A stretch of 25,848 nt of DNA. It comes from an uncultured Bacteroidales bacterium. GTDB taxonomy: Bacteria > Bacteroidota > Bacteroidia > Bacteroidales > F082. The position numbers and the translations under genes were made by a program. This document shows, in pieces, positions 15,633 to 24,160 of the stretch (positions are counted from its first letter, which is position 1; each line of letters starts with the position of its first letter). The notes under the pieces were generated by a model. It was not told the DNA's origin. It ran no database searches and worked only from the letters and a program-made list of their open reading frames with translations. The stretch spans positions 1 through 25,848 of the forward strand of contig CALFIT010000209.1 of assembly GCA_937877465.1 (NCBI GenBank), written 5' to 3'.

Positions 15633-18505
15633 TGTATTTCAGGTTTGTATAGTTTCACGGGACCCATCATGCCCATCGGCTGCAAAGGCTGTTCCCGACG
15701 GGGATGGTTGACATAGATCCAAGTGGTCGGGTTTTCCTCGCGGCTGAAGGTCTTGAGGTAGTTGCCCATCGTGGTGGTGACGTGGACTTCAAGCGTGTTC
15801 TCGTTTTCGGTGAGGTAAGGGCTGAGGTCGTAGATGCGTCTGCCAAAATACTGTATGCCAGCGGATTGTCCGTTGACGACGACTTCCGAAACGCCTTCCA
15901 CGAGGCCCAAGTCAAGGATAGCCTGCTGACGGCCTGACAGCAGGTTCAGGGTCTTCCGATAAACGATGGTTCCGCAGAAATGTCGGGTGGCTTCGCTGTC
16001 CTTCAAATCCATCAGCGTGTCGAAATGGGTCGTCGTGGTGTCGTGCAACAGGCTGTGGCACAAGGTGATGTCCCAATCCTTTGAAAGGTCGGTGGACTCC
16101 ATCTTTTCCATTTGGGAATGAAGAGGTTGCCAAGGCGAAAGGTCGCGGGCTTTCTGTCTTGAGAACACAATCAGGCAGGACTCGACGGGGCCGAAGTCGA
16201 ACCGGCAGCTGCCGTCCTCGTCCAAAGTCAGGGCACGGCGCTCGCCTGTCTGCAAGTCCCAAATCTGGGCTTGTCGCTTGTGGGTCAGGGCTTTGCTGAA
16301 GGTGATTTTGGTTTGGTGCGCTTGGTAACGGTGGCTGTTGCTGAGCAATATCATCTCGCTGCCGTCGTCGGTGGTGTATCGGTTTTGCATCAAGAAAGGG
16401 CTGGGGCTTTCGATGTCGATGTAATGGGGCAGGCTTTCGGCACGCATGAGGCTGTCGTACCACGCGATGAAGCCTTCCTTGGGCGGCTCGACGAAGACAA
16501 AACGCTCCTTGTGTTGCCTCATCTTGTCGATGGCGGTTTTCACCAAACTGTCGCGTTGGATATGGTTTTGGCGCAGACCCAAGGATTGGTATGGAATCGT
16601 GTCGATGCAAACGACTTTTCCGCCTGTTTCCACGAAATCCAAAAGCTGTTTTGCGGTCTCGGGGTGCAGGCTTTCCACGTCGATGAGCAGCAAGGTGTTG
16701 TATCTTCTCTGGTTGAAACGCAGTTGGCCTTTTTTCACCTCCGATTGTTGGATGATGTTTTCGCTCACATAGTCCACGCCTCCGCCGCATTTGTTGATGG
16801 CTTCCCAAATCAAGGTCTTGTAGGGTGCCCGGGTGGTGTTCGGGAAAGGCTCGTTTTGCATCCCGATAGTGCTCCACATGTCGTTTTCGGGGTTGAGGAT
16901 GGCGATGTCGGCGTGATAGGTGCCGTGTCGCAAGGCATACGAAAGCCGTGCCTTGTAGTCGTTGTAGAGGTGGAAATAGGGCCACCAGTTGTTGCGCTCG
17001 CTGTAGAACGCGCCATAGCGCAGCCAGCCCGGGAAGGGCGCTTCGAGGTTGGGCGAATAGTTGAAGCCGTGGAAAACGCTGTGGGTGATGCCCGACATGG
17101 CCGACTGGTCGCCGCCGAGCTTGAGTTGGTCGAGGCTCATGTTGAACACGGTGTAGGTGTTGGTCATCTCTTCGCAGCTGACGGTGCGGTTGTCCGCGAG
17201 ATGGGCTGCCGACGACACGAACTTGTTGACCATCGTGTAGGCGCGGCCACGACGGTAGTCGCTTTCCGACATCTCCTCGCCGGGTTTGTGTCGCAGCCAG
17301 TTGGTGGTCCACGACTCGCCTTCGGGGATGTCGTAGCCCATGGCGTTCTCCAAAGGATAGAGACCCCGTCCGTAGGCTTGGGCGCGGGCCTTCACGCCGA
17401 GGCTGTGGCACCAATCAATATAGGTGTCGGTGAAGCGTTCTTGCATCAGCTGGGCTTTGAAGTCCTCGAAGTCGTAACGCGCCCGCTGGATCTCTTTCTG
17501 GAACGCTTCGGTTGCCGGAACCACAGGGTCGTAGTTCAATGCGCTGCCCATCGAGCCGATCTTGAAAAGGATGAACGGCAGAAACGCTGTGATGTCGTAG
17601 CCGTAACGCTTCTCGAAGGCTTCGGCCATGTCGGAGGTCCAGTTGGCGCCTTCCAATTCCATGCTGTCGGTGAAGAGGGCGCGGATGTTGCCCCGCAACG
17701 GCCCGATTTGCGCCTCGATGCGGCCCGACATGTTGTGAAGGTATTTTCCGACGGCTTCGGTGTTGAAATGGTCGAGCACGGGACCGGCAGCGCCAGGGGC
17801 ACCGTTGATGACCTCCAAAAACCCGTTGATCTTGACCAAAGCCGCCAAAGTGTATTCGCCTTCGGGCACGTCGATGGTGAAGATGGAATCGGCGTTCAGG
17901 CACTCGATGAAGTCGTTGGCGTTGGAGGCCGGATTGGGATACAACCGCAACAGCATCAATTCTTTGGTGTTACCTTTGTAGGGTGAACTCACCTTGGGCA
18001 TGGCCTTCGCGCAGAGGCTGTCGCCCACAATCGTCAATACCGTTGGCCCGGTGACGGGTTCGGCATAGTTGACCACGATTTGCGCCCGCTCGTTTTCGTC
18101 CAAGAACTCGCCTCCGAAAGGCCAGCCCGAGCCAACGAGGAGGTCGCAGGTCATGTCGAGCCGCCGCGCCTCGTCGAAGCACACCTTCAGCATGTCGATC
18201 CATTCGGGACTGAGCCATTGCAACGAGGCTTTGCCGAGGCTGTCGCAATAGGAGGGGAAGGCGATGGGGTTGATTTCCACGCCCCCGATGCCGGCTTCCT
18301 TCAACAGGCGCATCTCGCGCACCAGCTCGTCGGCTTCCACCTTGTCGCCATTCCACCACCAGCGCACAAAGGGACGGTATTCCGAGGCGGGCTGCCGAAA
18401 CGCTTGGTACATCTGTTCCGTGCCACTCGTGTCGTGTCTCGACCCGCATTGGCTCAGGGTCAGCCCAAGCAAAAGGAACAAGATGGGTCTATACAAGTGT
18501 TTCAT
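15629..18505 (-). CDS. Alpha-L-rhamnosidase, GH106, lipoprotein
   Basis: The 958-residue protein is a full-length GH106 enzyme, an inverting alpha-L-rhamnosidase active on rhamnogalacturonan. It has a lipoprotein signal (LTLSQC, Cys20), the family N-terminus YRPFVRWWWNGDKVE (RWWW at 48-51) and GIGGVEINP (about 72-80), a (beta/alpha)8 barrel containing LLVGSGWPFGGE, FTDSMELEGANWT (Glu283) and VSCEEMTNTY (Glu445, Glu446) as candidate catalytic regions, and C-terminal beta-sandwich domains including a galactose-binding-like part from about residue 840 (ILDLGLVEGVSEVVVNGQ). It lies 23 bp after rhaB and overlaps GH28 by four bases, so it is translated together with GH28. Family is firm; the exact catalytic residues are inference. 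Confidence 0.93.
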   Translation of the reverse strand: MKHLYRPILFLLLGLTLSQCGSRHDTSGTEQMYQAFRQPASEYRPFVRWWWNGDKVEADELVREMRLLKEAGIGGVEINPIAFPSYCDSLGKASLQWLSPEWIDMLKVCFDEARRLDMTCDLLVGSGWPFGGEFLDENERAQIVVNYAEPVTGPTVLTIVGDSLCAKAMPKVSSPYKGNTKELMLLRLYPNPASNANDFIECLNADSIFTIDVPEGEYTLAALVKINGFLEVINGAPGAAGPVLDHFNTEAVGKYLHNMSGRIEAQIGPLRGNIRALFTDSMELEGANWTSDMAEAFEKRYGYDITAFLPFILFKIGSMGSALNYDPVVPATEAFQKEIQRARYDFEDFKAQLMQERFTDTYIDWCHSLGVKARAQAYGRGLYPLENAMGYDIPEGESWTTNWLRHKPGEEMSESDYRRGRAYTMVNKFVSSAAHLADNRTVSCEEMTNTYTVFNMSLDQLKLGGDQSAMSGITHSVFHGFNYSPNLEAPFPGWLRYGAFYSERNNWWPYFHLYNDYKARLSYALRHGTYHADIAILNPENDMWSTIGMQNEPFPNTTRAPYKTLIWEAINKCGGGVDYVSENIIQQSEVKKGQLRFNQRRYNTLLLIDVESLHPETAKQLLDFVETGGKVVCIDTIPYQSLGLRQNHIQRDSLVKTAIDKMRQHKERFVFVEPPKEGFIAWYDSLMRAESLPHYIDIESPSPFLMQNRYTTDDGSEMILLSNSHRYQAHQTKITFSKALTHKRQAQIWDLQTGERRALTLDEDGSCRFDFGPVESCLIVFSRQKARDLSPWQPLHSQMEKMESTDLSKDWDITLCHSLLHDTTTTHFDTLMDLKDSEATRHFCGTIVYRKTLNLLSGRQQAILDLGLVEGVSEVVVNGQSAGIQYFGRRIYDLSPYLTENENTLEVHVTTTMGNYLKTFSREENPTTWIYVNHPRREQPLQPMGMMGPVKLYKPEIQ

Positions 18506-18528
18506 GGCAGGAATGATGTTCTAATGCG

Positions 18529-19953
18529 TTAAGTAATAGGTAGATATTGTTTTACTTGGACGGTCTCGGCAATCTTCCTCCTCATCTCCCAACGGTCAGC
18601 GACCAATCCTGCTGCCTTGGCCTGCATCATCAGGTTGCCGATGGCGGTGGCTTCGGTCGGGCCGGCGATGACGGGCATCCCGATGGCGTCGGCGGTCCAT
18701 TGGTTGAGCAGGGCGTTGGCCGAGCCGCCGCCGATGATGTGCAGCTTCTCGATCTTGAAGGGCGCCAATTCCTGCAACATGTCCAAGACCTCCTTGTAAC
18801 GCTCGGCGAGGCTGTGGTAGATGCAGCTGAGCATCTCGGCGTCGTTGGCGGGCGCGGCAAAGCCTTGTTCGGCCAAGGCGGTTTGGATTTCCGTTTCCAT
18901 GTCGGCGGGGTTGGCGAAACGCAGGTCGTCGGGGTTGATGCGGCCCGTGTAGGCTTTCGCCGATTGCGCCATTTCGGTCATCTCGGCGTAGGTGTAGTCG
19001 CGGCCTTGGGCCTGCCATTTCTTGCGGCATTGTTCCACGAGCCACATTCCCGTGATGTTCTTCAGGAAGCGCGTGGTGCCTTCAATGCCGCCTTCGTTGG
19101 TGAAGTTGAGCCTTGCCGACTGCTCGTTGATGATAGGTTCGGTCGTCTCGATGCCCATCAGGCTCCAAGTGCCGCTGCTGAGGTAGGCGAAATGCTCGTC
19201 CTCGGCGGGTACGGCGACGATGGCCGAAGCCGTGTCGTGGCCTGCCACGGCCACCACCGGCACCTCGCCCAATCCCGTCTCTTTGGCGATGCCGAAGCGC
19301 AGCTTGCCGACCACCTCGCCGGGTTGCACCATGTCGGGGAAATGGTTTTGGCTGAGTCCGACCACCGACAGCAGCGAGGGTTCGAGCCGTTGCGTCTTTT
19401 GGTCCATCAGGCCGGAGGTGGAAGCCACGGTGTATTCGCACACCTTGCCACGGGTGAGGAGGTAGGAGAGCAGGTCGGGCATGAAGAGGATGCGCTTGGC
19501 GTGACGGTAGGCCACGCTGCCTTCCTCGGCTTGGGCGAACATCTGGAAAATAGAGTTGAAGTTCAGAATCTGGATGCCCGTCAGCGCGTAGAGCTGTTCG
19601 TGCGGGACGACTTTATAGAACTTCTCTGGCACGCCTTCGGTGTAAGGGTCGCGGTAGGCGCGGGGCAAGCCGAGCAGCGTGCCGTCGTGCCCGATGCAGC
19701 CGAAGTCGACGCCCCATGTGTCGATGCCGATGGAGTCGATGGGGATGCGCCGCTTGCCCAAGTCGCCCAAGCATTTCAGGATGTGCTCGTAGATGCCGTA
19801 GACGTTCCAATAATACTTGCCCCCGATTTCGAGGGTCTGGTTGGGGAAGCGATAGACTTCCTCCATCGTGAAGCCGTCGTCGTTGAAGGTGCCGAGGATG
19901 GCCCTTCCGCTCGTGGCGCCACAGTCGAAGGCGAGGAAACGATGGGTTTTCAT
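18529..19953 (-). CDS. rhaB: Rhamnulokinase
   Basis: RhaB phosphorylates L-rhamnulose at O1 with ATP and belongs to the FGGY carbohydrate kinases. The 474-residue protein shows the first nucleotide-binding loop FLAFDCGATSGRAILG, the substrate region IGIDTWGVDFGCIG, AYRDPYTEGVPEKFY, the second-domain motifs VAGHDTASAIVAVP and AYLSSGTWSLMGIE, and the adenosine motif IIGGGSANALLNQW with GPTEATAIGN. I start it at the ATG at 19953, whose MKTHRFLAFDCG matches the family; an upstream in-frame ATG at 19980 would be inside an AT-rich heptad repeat. It lies 44 bp after GH97 and 23 bp before GH106, which places the kinase in the glycosidase transcript, separate from rhaA and rhaD. Confidence 0.96.
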   Translation of the reverse strand: MKTHRFLAFDCGATSGRAILGTFNDDGFTMEEVYRFPNQTLEIGGKYYWNVYGIYEHILKCLGDLGKRRIPIDSIGIDTWGVDFGCIGHDGTLLGLPRAYRDPYTEGVPEKFYKVVPHEQLYALTGIQILNFNSIFQMFAQAEEGSVAYRHAKRILFMPDLLSYLLTRGKVCEYTVASTSGLMDQKTQRLEPSLLSVVGLSQNHFPDMVQPGEVVGKLRFGIAKETGLGEVPVVAVAGHDTASAIVAVPAEDEHFAYLSSGTWSLMGIETTEPIINEQSARLNFTNEGGIEGTTRFLKNITGMWLVEQCRKKWQAQGRDYTYAEMTEMAQSAKAYTGRINPDDLRFANPADMETEIQTALAEQGFAAPANDAEMLSCIYHSLAERYKEVLDMLQELAPFKIEKLHIIGGGSANALLNQWTADAIGMPVIAGPTEATAIGNLMMQAKAAGLVADRWEMRRKIAETVQVKQYLPIT

Positions 19954-19966
19954 GGTGGGATTGGGG

Positions 19967-19994
19967 GATTTAAAATTCAAGATTTAAGATTTTG
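19967..19994. repeat. AT-rich 7-bp tandem repeat between GH97 and rhaB
   Basis: Four consecutive heptads on the plus strand read GATTTAA, AATTCAA, GATTTAA and GATTTTG. They occupy most of the 44-bp gap between the GH97 stop and the rhaB start. It is a third heptad array in the window, degenerate and non-coding under the chosen rhaB start. Confidence 0.65.
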
Positions 19995-19997
19995 GGG

Positions 19998-21989
19998 TTA
20001 AAAGACCATTACGGCGCCGCCGCCTTTGGCGAGATGGACTTTCACCTTGTTGCCCATCACTTGTGCGGTTTCCGAAACGTAGTCTTGGGCTACGCGGTTG
20101 GCATTGGCGCCGTCGCGGAAGATGTGCCCCGACTTGGCTCCGAAGTTGGGCAAGACGGAAAGGTCAATCACGAGGTCGCGTTCTTCCCAGTTGGTGATGG
20201 CACCGATGTACCAGCGGAAGTCCTTGCGGCGGGCGATGACCAAGTATTCGCCCACCTTGCCGTCAAGGACTATGGTCTCGTCCCAAACGGTGGGCACATT
20301 GGCGATGAACCGCGTACATTCGTCTTCCTTCAGGTAGTTGCTCGGGCTGTCGCAAAGCATGTTGAACGGCGATTCAAAGATCACGTATTCAGCCAATTGT
20401 CGGCAGCGTGTGCCTTGGCTCATCGGCTCGGTGTAGACGGCCTTGAAGTTGCCCTTGTTGGCGTTGCGCATTGCGCCTTGGGTGTAGTCCATCGGGCCGG
20501 CCACCATGCGGATGAAGGGGATGGTGACTTCGTTGGTGACGAGGTCGCTCTCGTTGTCCCACTTGGCTTGTTCGAGTCCGTAGACGCCTTCGTGGTTCAG
20601 CACGTTGGGATAGGTGCGGTGCAGTCCCGTGGGCTTGTAGGCGCCGTGGAAGTCGATGAAGAGGTGATGCCGTGCGGCAGTCTCTGCCATGCGATAGTAG
20701 AAGTCCACAATCAGTTGGTCGTCGCCGTCCATGAAGTCGACCTTGAAGCCTTTCACGCCCATGTCGGCGTAGTGTTGGCACACATGTTCCATGTCGTTGT
20801 CGATGGCGGCATAGCCCACCCAAAGCACGATGCCCACGTTGCGCTCGCGGCCATAGTCCACCAATTCCTGAATGTCGATTTCGGGCACCACTTGGAAGAG
20901 GTCGGCCTTTTTGTTGACGGCCCAGCCTTCGTCCAAAATCACGTATTCGATGCCGTATTGCGAGGCGAAGTCGATATAATATTTATAGGTGTCGTTGTTG
21001 ATGCCCGCAGGGAAGTCGACGCCATAGATGTTCCAGGCGTTCCACCAGTCCCAAGCCACTTTTCCGGGTTTGATCCAATCGACATCAGCGATGCGCGAAG
21101 GCGAACCTAAAAGGTAAACCAAGTCGCTGTCGGCCAATTCTTTGTCGTTTTCCGAAATGACGATGCATCGCCACGGGAACGAGCGTTTGCCATCGACTTT
21201 GGCGATGTAATTTTCGCGTTCCTTCACGAGCCATTGCAGGTTGTTGTGGCCGCCTTGTTCGCGCATTTTGGGATAGCCGGCATGCATAGCGGAAAGGCTG
21301 TTACCACCTTTTGGGTTGTATAGATACAGCCCCGGAAAGTCCTCCAAGTCGGCCTCGGTGATGACCGCTTTCTTGCCATCGTTGAGTTCGACCAACAAAG
21401 GCAGGAAAGCCAGTTTTTCTGAGTCCATTTGGCTCAGGTGGGTATGGGTGTAGGTGTTTTCAAACGAGTTGTAGAACTGCTGGCTGATGAGGTCGCCCTC
21501 TTGTCCGGCACGGCGCAAAACGTATGGGATAATGCCATGATAATCAGCGTCGAAATTGAAGTCTGCGGTCTCGTTTTCGATGATGATGGGCTTGCGGAAG
21601 TCGGTCTCGAAGCGGTAGGCCACGCCTTCGTCGTAGGCGCGGAAGACGACTTTGTAGTTGCCTTTTAAGTTGAGCGTCAGTTCGTTGTAGACATCGGGAA
21701 TCTCGGCGCGTTTGTAGAGTTTGGTCTTCACGCTCTGGCTGACGGAAGCCGTCTTGGCGTTTTTCACGACGGGTTTCGAGCCGAGCGTTGTGCCGTCGGA
21801 CAGTCGCATCCCGATGGCCGAAGGCGTTAACACACAGGTGTTTCCGTGCGTGACGGCATAGGTCAGTTGTTCGCCCGCTTCAACGGTGACGGTGATTTTC
21901 CCGTCGGGCGATTGCAAAGTGTATTGCTTTTGTGCGAAGGCGCTCACGCAAAGCATAAGGAGCGCAGAAAGAATAATGTTTTTGTTCAT
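19998..21989 (-). CDS. Glycoside hydrolase family 97, retaining alpha-galactosidase type
   Basis: GH97 includes inverting alpha-glucosidases (SusB) and retaining alpha-galactosidases (BT1871). The 663-residue protein has a signal peptide (MNKNIILSALLMLCVSAFAQ), an N-terminal beta-supersandwich (about 21-290, starting YTLQSPDGKI), a (beta/alpha)8 barrel (about 300-560, with AWDWWNAWN and YVILDEGWA) and a C-terminal beta-sheet domain (about 565-663, WYIGAITNWEERD). The segment GVKGFKVDFMDGDDQ places Asp418 where the retaining subfamily has its nucleophile, and Glu473 in GVYGLEQ fits its acid/base. The prediction is therefore alpha-galactosidase rather than alpha-glucosidase. It is the first gene of the locus, with its own -7 box and an upstream motif cluster, and would probably be periplasmic. 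Confidence 0.93.
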   Translation of the reverse strand: MNKNIILSALLMLCVSAFAQKQYTLQSPDGKITVTVEAGEQLTYAVTHGNTCVLTPSAIGMRLSDGTTLGSKPVVKNAKTASVSQSVKTKLYKRAEIPDVYNELTLNLKGNYKVVFRAYDEGVAYRFETDFRKPIIIENETADFNFDADYHGIIPYVLRRAGQEGDLISQQFYNSFENTYTHTHLSQMDSEKLAFLPLLVELNDGKKAVITEADLEDFPGLYLYNPKGGNSLSAMHAGYPKMREQGGHNNLQWLVKERENYIAKVDGKRSFPWRCIVISENDKELADSDLVYLLGSPSRIADVDWIKPGKVAWDWWNAWNIYGVDFPAGINNDTYKYYIDFASQYGIEYVILDEGWAVNKKADLFQVVPEIDIQELVDYGRERNVGIVLWVGYAAIDNDMEHVCQHYADMGVKGFKVDFMDGDDQLIVDFYYRMAETAARHHLFIDFHGAYKPTGLHRTYPNVLNHEGVYGLEQAKWDNESDLVTNEVTIPFIRMVAGPMDYTQGAMRNANKGNFKAVYTEPMSQGTRCRQLAEYVIFESPFNMLCDSPSNYLKEDECTRFIANVPTVWDETIVLDGKVGEYLVIARRKDFRWYIGAITNWEERDLVIDLSVLPNFGAKSGHIFRDGANANRVAQDYVSETAQVMGNKVKVHLAKGGGAVMVF

Positions 21990-22011
21990 ATTATGGGATG
22001 ATTTATGGTGA

Positions 22012-22019
22012 CAAAAGTA
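22012..22019 (-). promoter_or_regulatory. -7 box of the GH97-rhaB-GH106-GH28 operon
   Basis: The minus strand reads TACTTTTG, an exact TAnnTTTG match 22 bases upstream of the GH97 ATG, with a predicted start point near 22005. A T-rich stretch precedes it but no clear TTTG -33 element is seen, consistent with activator dependence. Confidence 0.62.
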
Positions 22020-22045
22020 CTAAAAAAAGTGCAATCCGAACAGAC

Positions 22046-22128
22046 GCAAGATTACAAAAATCCGAGATTACGCCAGAAAACAGACATAAATTTTGGCGCA
22101 ATCTGGCAAAAAATGCAAGATTACGCCA
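22046..22128. promoter_or_regulatory. Cluster of AGATTACGCCA-like motifs upstream of GH97, candidate operators
   Basis: Four related motifs lie immediately upstream of the GH97 -7 box. GCAAGATTAC is at 22046-22055, GAGATTACGCCA at 22064-22075, an inverted copy TGGCGCAATCT at 22094-22104, and GCAAGATTACGCCA at 22115-22128. A weaker inverted GCAATCC is at 22031-22037. The mixed direct and inverted arrangement between 27 and 116 bp upstream of the box suits a transcription activator such as an AraC-type regulator, but none is encoded in the window. Confidence 0.45.
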
Positions 22129-22166
22129 AAAACAATAGTGATTTTATTGATAATCAAAATATTACA

Positions 22167-23879
22167 TTATTTAGATTTTATCCACTTCCCCGTCTCCACA
22201 AGGGTCGTTGAGCCAGCGGTCGTTGAGCCTGTCGAAACGCTGCTATTTGAAGCATAAACCTTCCAAACATAAACTCCCTCAGCCCAACCCCCAGCCTCAA
22301 TCGCCGTCACGTTCCCCGTGAGGGCTTGGCTGTGGACGAGCCTGCCGCTCATGTCGTGCACTTCCACCCGCGCATCTTTCAATCCCGTCCTGATATTCAG
22401 CACATCCTTCCCTGGATTGGGATAGGCGATGGCCACCTTCAAGCCGTTGTCGTGGGCTTCGTCGATGCTGAGAAAAACCTCGGCAGGGAATCTGACAACT
22501 GCAGAACTCCTTTGGCTCAATTCATCCAATTTCTTGGAGTCAACTGTTAATAAAACTCCTCCGTCATTTGTTAAGATGATGCTCTCTGCGCAATGCCAAA
22601 TACGGTCAGAATCGGTGCCATAATACACTTCGGTGATAGTGTTAAAGTTCCTATCCAGCTTTTCGATAACAACCCATGAGTCGTTTGGCGTAACAAAACC
22701 CATTTTCAACGAATAACAGAAATATACGTTGTCTCCGTCCACATCTACCGCCCTTGGAGCAACATAGTCAAAATCGGCAACACCTCTAACGATTTCGCGA
22801 ATGACTGGTACTATGTTTTGTGTGCCTTCAATGTCATCATCCATCTCATACAAGAAACAATCATCATAATTAGGATCGTAATACCTGCTTGTTCGAGTGG
22901 ATAGATAAGTCGTGTTGTGATTGCTTCGCATAACAGAAATGTCATCAAAAAGGAACTGGCCATTGCCATTTCCTCCAGGATGCACAAGAGCCCTTGTCCA
23001 TACCAAGTTAAGGTCATTATCCAAATAAGCCACCGTTCCTGCATAATCTCGTGTCATGACATTTTCAGGTGAAGGTGGTATATTATTCCAGTTCGCATAG
23101 TAAATGTACCCCGAATCGGTTTTTACCAATTGCTCGCGCCAAAACAACATCTGCCAAGGTTGTCCCGAATATGGTATTTCATAGCCGACATTGGCCAGTA
23201 ACTCGCCTTCAAAACTCATCCGAAAAAAGAACAATGAATCCTGGCCGTGAACACTGTCGTTATCCTTGCTGACATTTTTAGTATATGCTCCTACAATATT
23301 CCCTTCGTCAAGAATTGCCGAATGGATATGAATACTCCCGCTTGCTTCGCATGGAGAGTAATTGGATTGTCCGTCGGCTATGTCAACAGGAAAACTATAC
23401 TCAAAACTATCAACTATTTCCAGATTATCATTGAGCTTATACAACCCAAGAATGGCATCCGTAGGAGGATTATCATAGTTAAGGAAGTAGTTGAAATAGT
23501 CTTGATTATGATCAGGGCTATAGGACATCAGTGCAAAGACTTCGCCATTCTCGTTTTCAAAAACGTATGGATTATAGGACGACCCCCAATATCCAGGTCT
23601 GAAATAGCCGGTTTTCGCCAGTTCATCGCCATTGGGCGACAAAGCTATCAATGCGTTGTGTGGTGGATAAAAACCTTTGTTCGTGCCATCGTTGTAAAGA
23701 AACGAGGCGCTAACAATGATACGTCCATCGGATATCTCATAAGCACAATACTGGCGAATCATAACAGAATCCGACATTTGATAAGGAATGGCATATTCCC
23801 ATTCCTGCCCGAAGGCCTTTCCCCCGAAAAGCATAGCGATGGCTGCGGCCATCATTGCAAATTTGGTTGTTGTTTTCAT
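22167..23879 (-). CDS. Secreted protein with type IX sorting domain, beta-propeller-like
   Basis: The 570-residue protein starts at the ATG at 23879, where MKTTTKFAMMAAAIAMLFGGKAFGQ is a clear signal peptide; an upstream in-frame start at 23981 would add a non-signal extension across the promoter. The middle has repeated segments of the type ALIALSPNGDELAKTG, LGLYKLNDNLEIVDSF, GTVAYLDNDLNLVWTR and VVIEKLDRNFNTITEV, the spacing of beta-propeller blades in secreted Bacteroidota proteins. The C-terminus from about residue 485 is a T9SS type A sorting domain (AYPNPGKDVLNI, VEVHDMSGRLV, GWAEGVYVWKVYA). The final part is unusual in carrying GSTT repeats encoded by a 15-bp tandem repeat before VETGKWIK. 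Function unknown; surface display is likely. Confidence 0.88.
   Translation of the reverse strand: MKTTTKFAMMAAAIAMLFGGKAFGQEWEYAIPYQMSDSVMIRQYCAYEISDGRIIVSASFLYNDGTNKGFYPPHNALIALSPNGDELAKTGYFRPGYWGSSYNPYVFENENGEVFALMSYSPDHNQDYFNYFLNYDNPPTDAILGLYKLNDNLEIVDSFEYSFPVDIADGQSNYSPCEASGSIHIHSAILDEGNIVGAYTKNVSKDNDSVHGQDSLFFFRMSFEGELLANVGYEIPYSGQPWQMLFWREQLVKTDSGYIYYANWNNIPPSPENVMTRDYAGTVAYLDNDLNLVWTRALVHPGGNGNGQFLFDDISVMRSNHNTTYLSTRTSRYYDPNYDDCFLYEMDDDIEGTQNIVPVIREIVRGVADFDYVAPRAVDVDGDNVYFCYSLKMGFVTPNDSWVVIEKLDRNFNTITEVYYGTDSDRIWHCAESIILTNDGGVLLTVDSKKLDELSQRSSAVVRFPAEVFLSIDEAHDNGLKVAIAYPNPGKDVLNIRTGLKDARVEVHDMSGRLVHSQALTGNVTAIEAGGWAEGVYVWKVYASNSSVSTGSTTAGSTTLVETGKWIKSK
22203..22232. repeat. Two 15-bp repeats in the sorting domain of the T9SS protein
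   Basis: GGTCGTTGAGCC occurs at 22203-22214 and 22218-22229, giving a 15-bp period that encodes GSTTA and GSTTL near the C-terminus. The continuation TGTCGAAACG makes the reverse strand read TTTCGACAGGCTCAACGACC, which resembles a dispersed repeat seen in many bacterial genomes. A related array with three units is at 25689-25733. Confidence 0.8.
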
Positions 23880-23908
23880 AACGTGATGATTTAAAAGTTT
23901 ACAGCGGA

Positions 23909-23916
23909 CAAAACTA
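23909..23916 (-). promoter_or_regulatory. -7 box of the T9SS protein gene
   Basis: The minus strand reads TAGTTTTG, an exact TAnnTTTG match 30 bases upstream of the ATG at 23879. A T-rich run (GGTTTTTTCGG) upstream might act as a -33 element. The position supports the choice of 23879 as start. Confidence 0.55.
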
Positions 23917-24066
23917 TAACAAAATCCTGCCGAAAAAACCAGCCCCAAGGCCAAATCCACTATTTTTTCGGAAGTCAGCATTGAAACTCAATGGATTGCG
24001 GAAACAAAATCCACTAAAAAGTTTTGGGGAATCCATTTGAAAACAATGTAACAACCTTGTAAAGCA

Positions 24067-24129
24067 CACGAAAGCGGTCGTTAATATGATAAAAACAATA
24101 GCTCTACGACCGGTTTCGTGCATTTTTTT
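24067..24129 (+). terminator. Terminator-like hairpin with T-tract in the divergent region
   Basis: CACGAAAGCGGTCGT (24067-24081) pairs with ACGACCGGTTTCGTG (24106-24120) over 15 positions with one mismatch, around a 24-base loop, and is followed by CATTTTTTTC. On the plus strand this has the form of an intrinsic terminator, yet no plus-strand gene lies upstream of it. It could end a small RNA, or insulate the ATPase gene from antisense transcription. Confidence 0.45.
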
Positions 24130-24152
24130 CATTACGGTTTGAAGAAAAAAAG

Positions 24153-24160
24153 TATCTTTG
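24153..24160 (+). promoter_or_regulatory. -7 box of the ATPase gene
   Basis: TATCTTTG is an exact TAnnTTTG match, with a predicted start point near 24167 and a leader of about 26 bases to the ATG at 24193. A TTTG at 24138-24141 is closer than the usual -33 position. Confidence 0.6.

Noticed and set aside
16271..17986. Long plus-strand open frame opposite the large GH106 gene
   Set aside because: Same reason: antisense frame kept open by codon bias. No start signal or recognisable domain.
18547..20001. Plus-strand open frame opposite rhaB
   Set aside because: The rhaB kinase motifs on the minus strand explain the region fully.
22168..22202. Insertion sequence or transposase as the source of the shared ends of the two T9SS genes
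   Set aside because: The shared sequence is sorting-domain coding sequence plus a 15-bp repeat; no transposase, terminal inverted repeats or target duplications were seen.
23914..24132. Possible 72-residue minus-strand small protein with one hydrophobic segment
   Set aside because: Its frame runs through the terminator-like hairpin and its stop lies inside the -7 box of the next gene; no Shine-Dalgarno site or -7 box precedes it.
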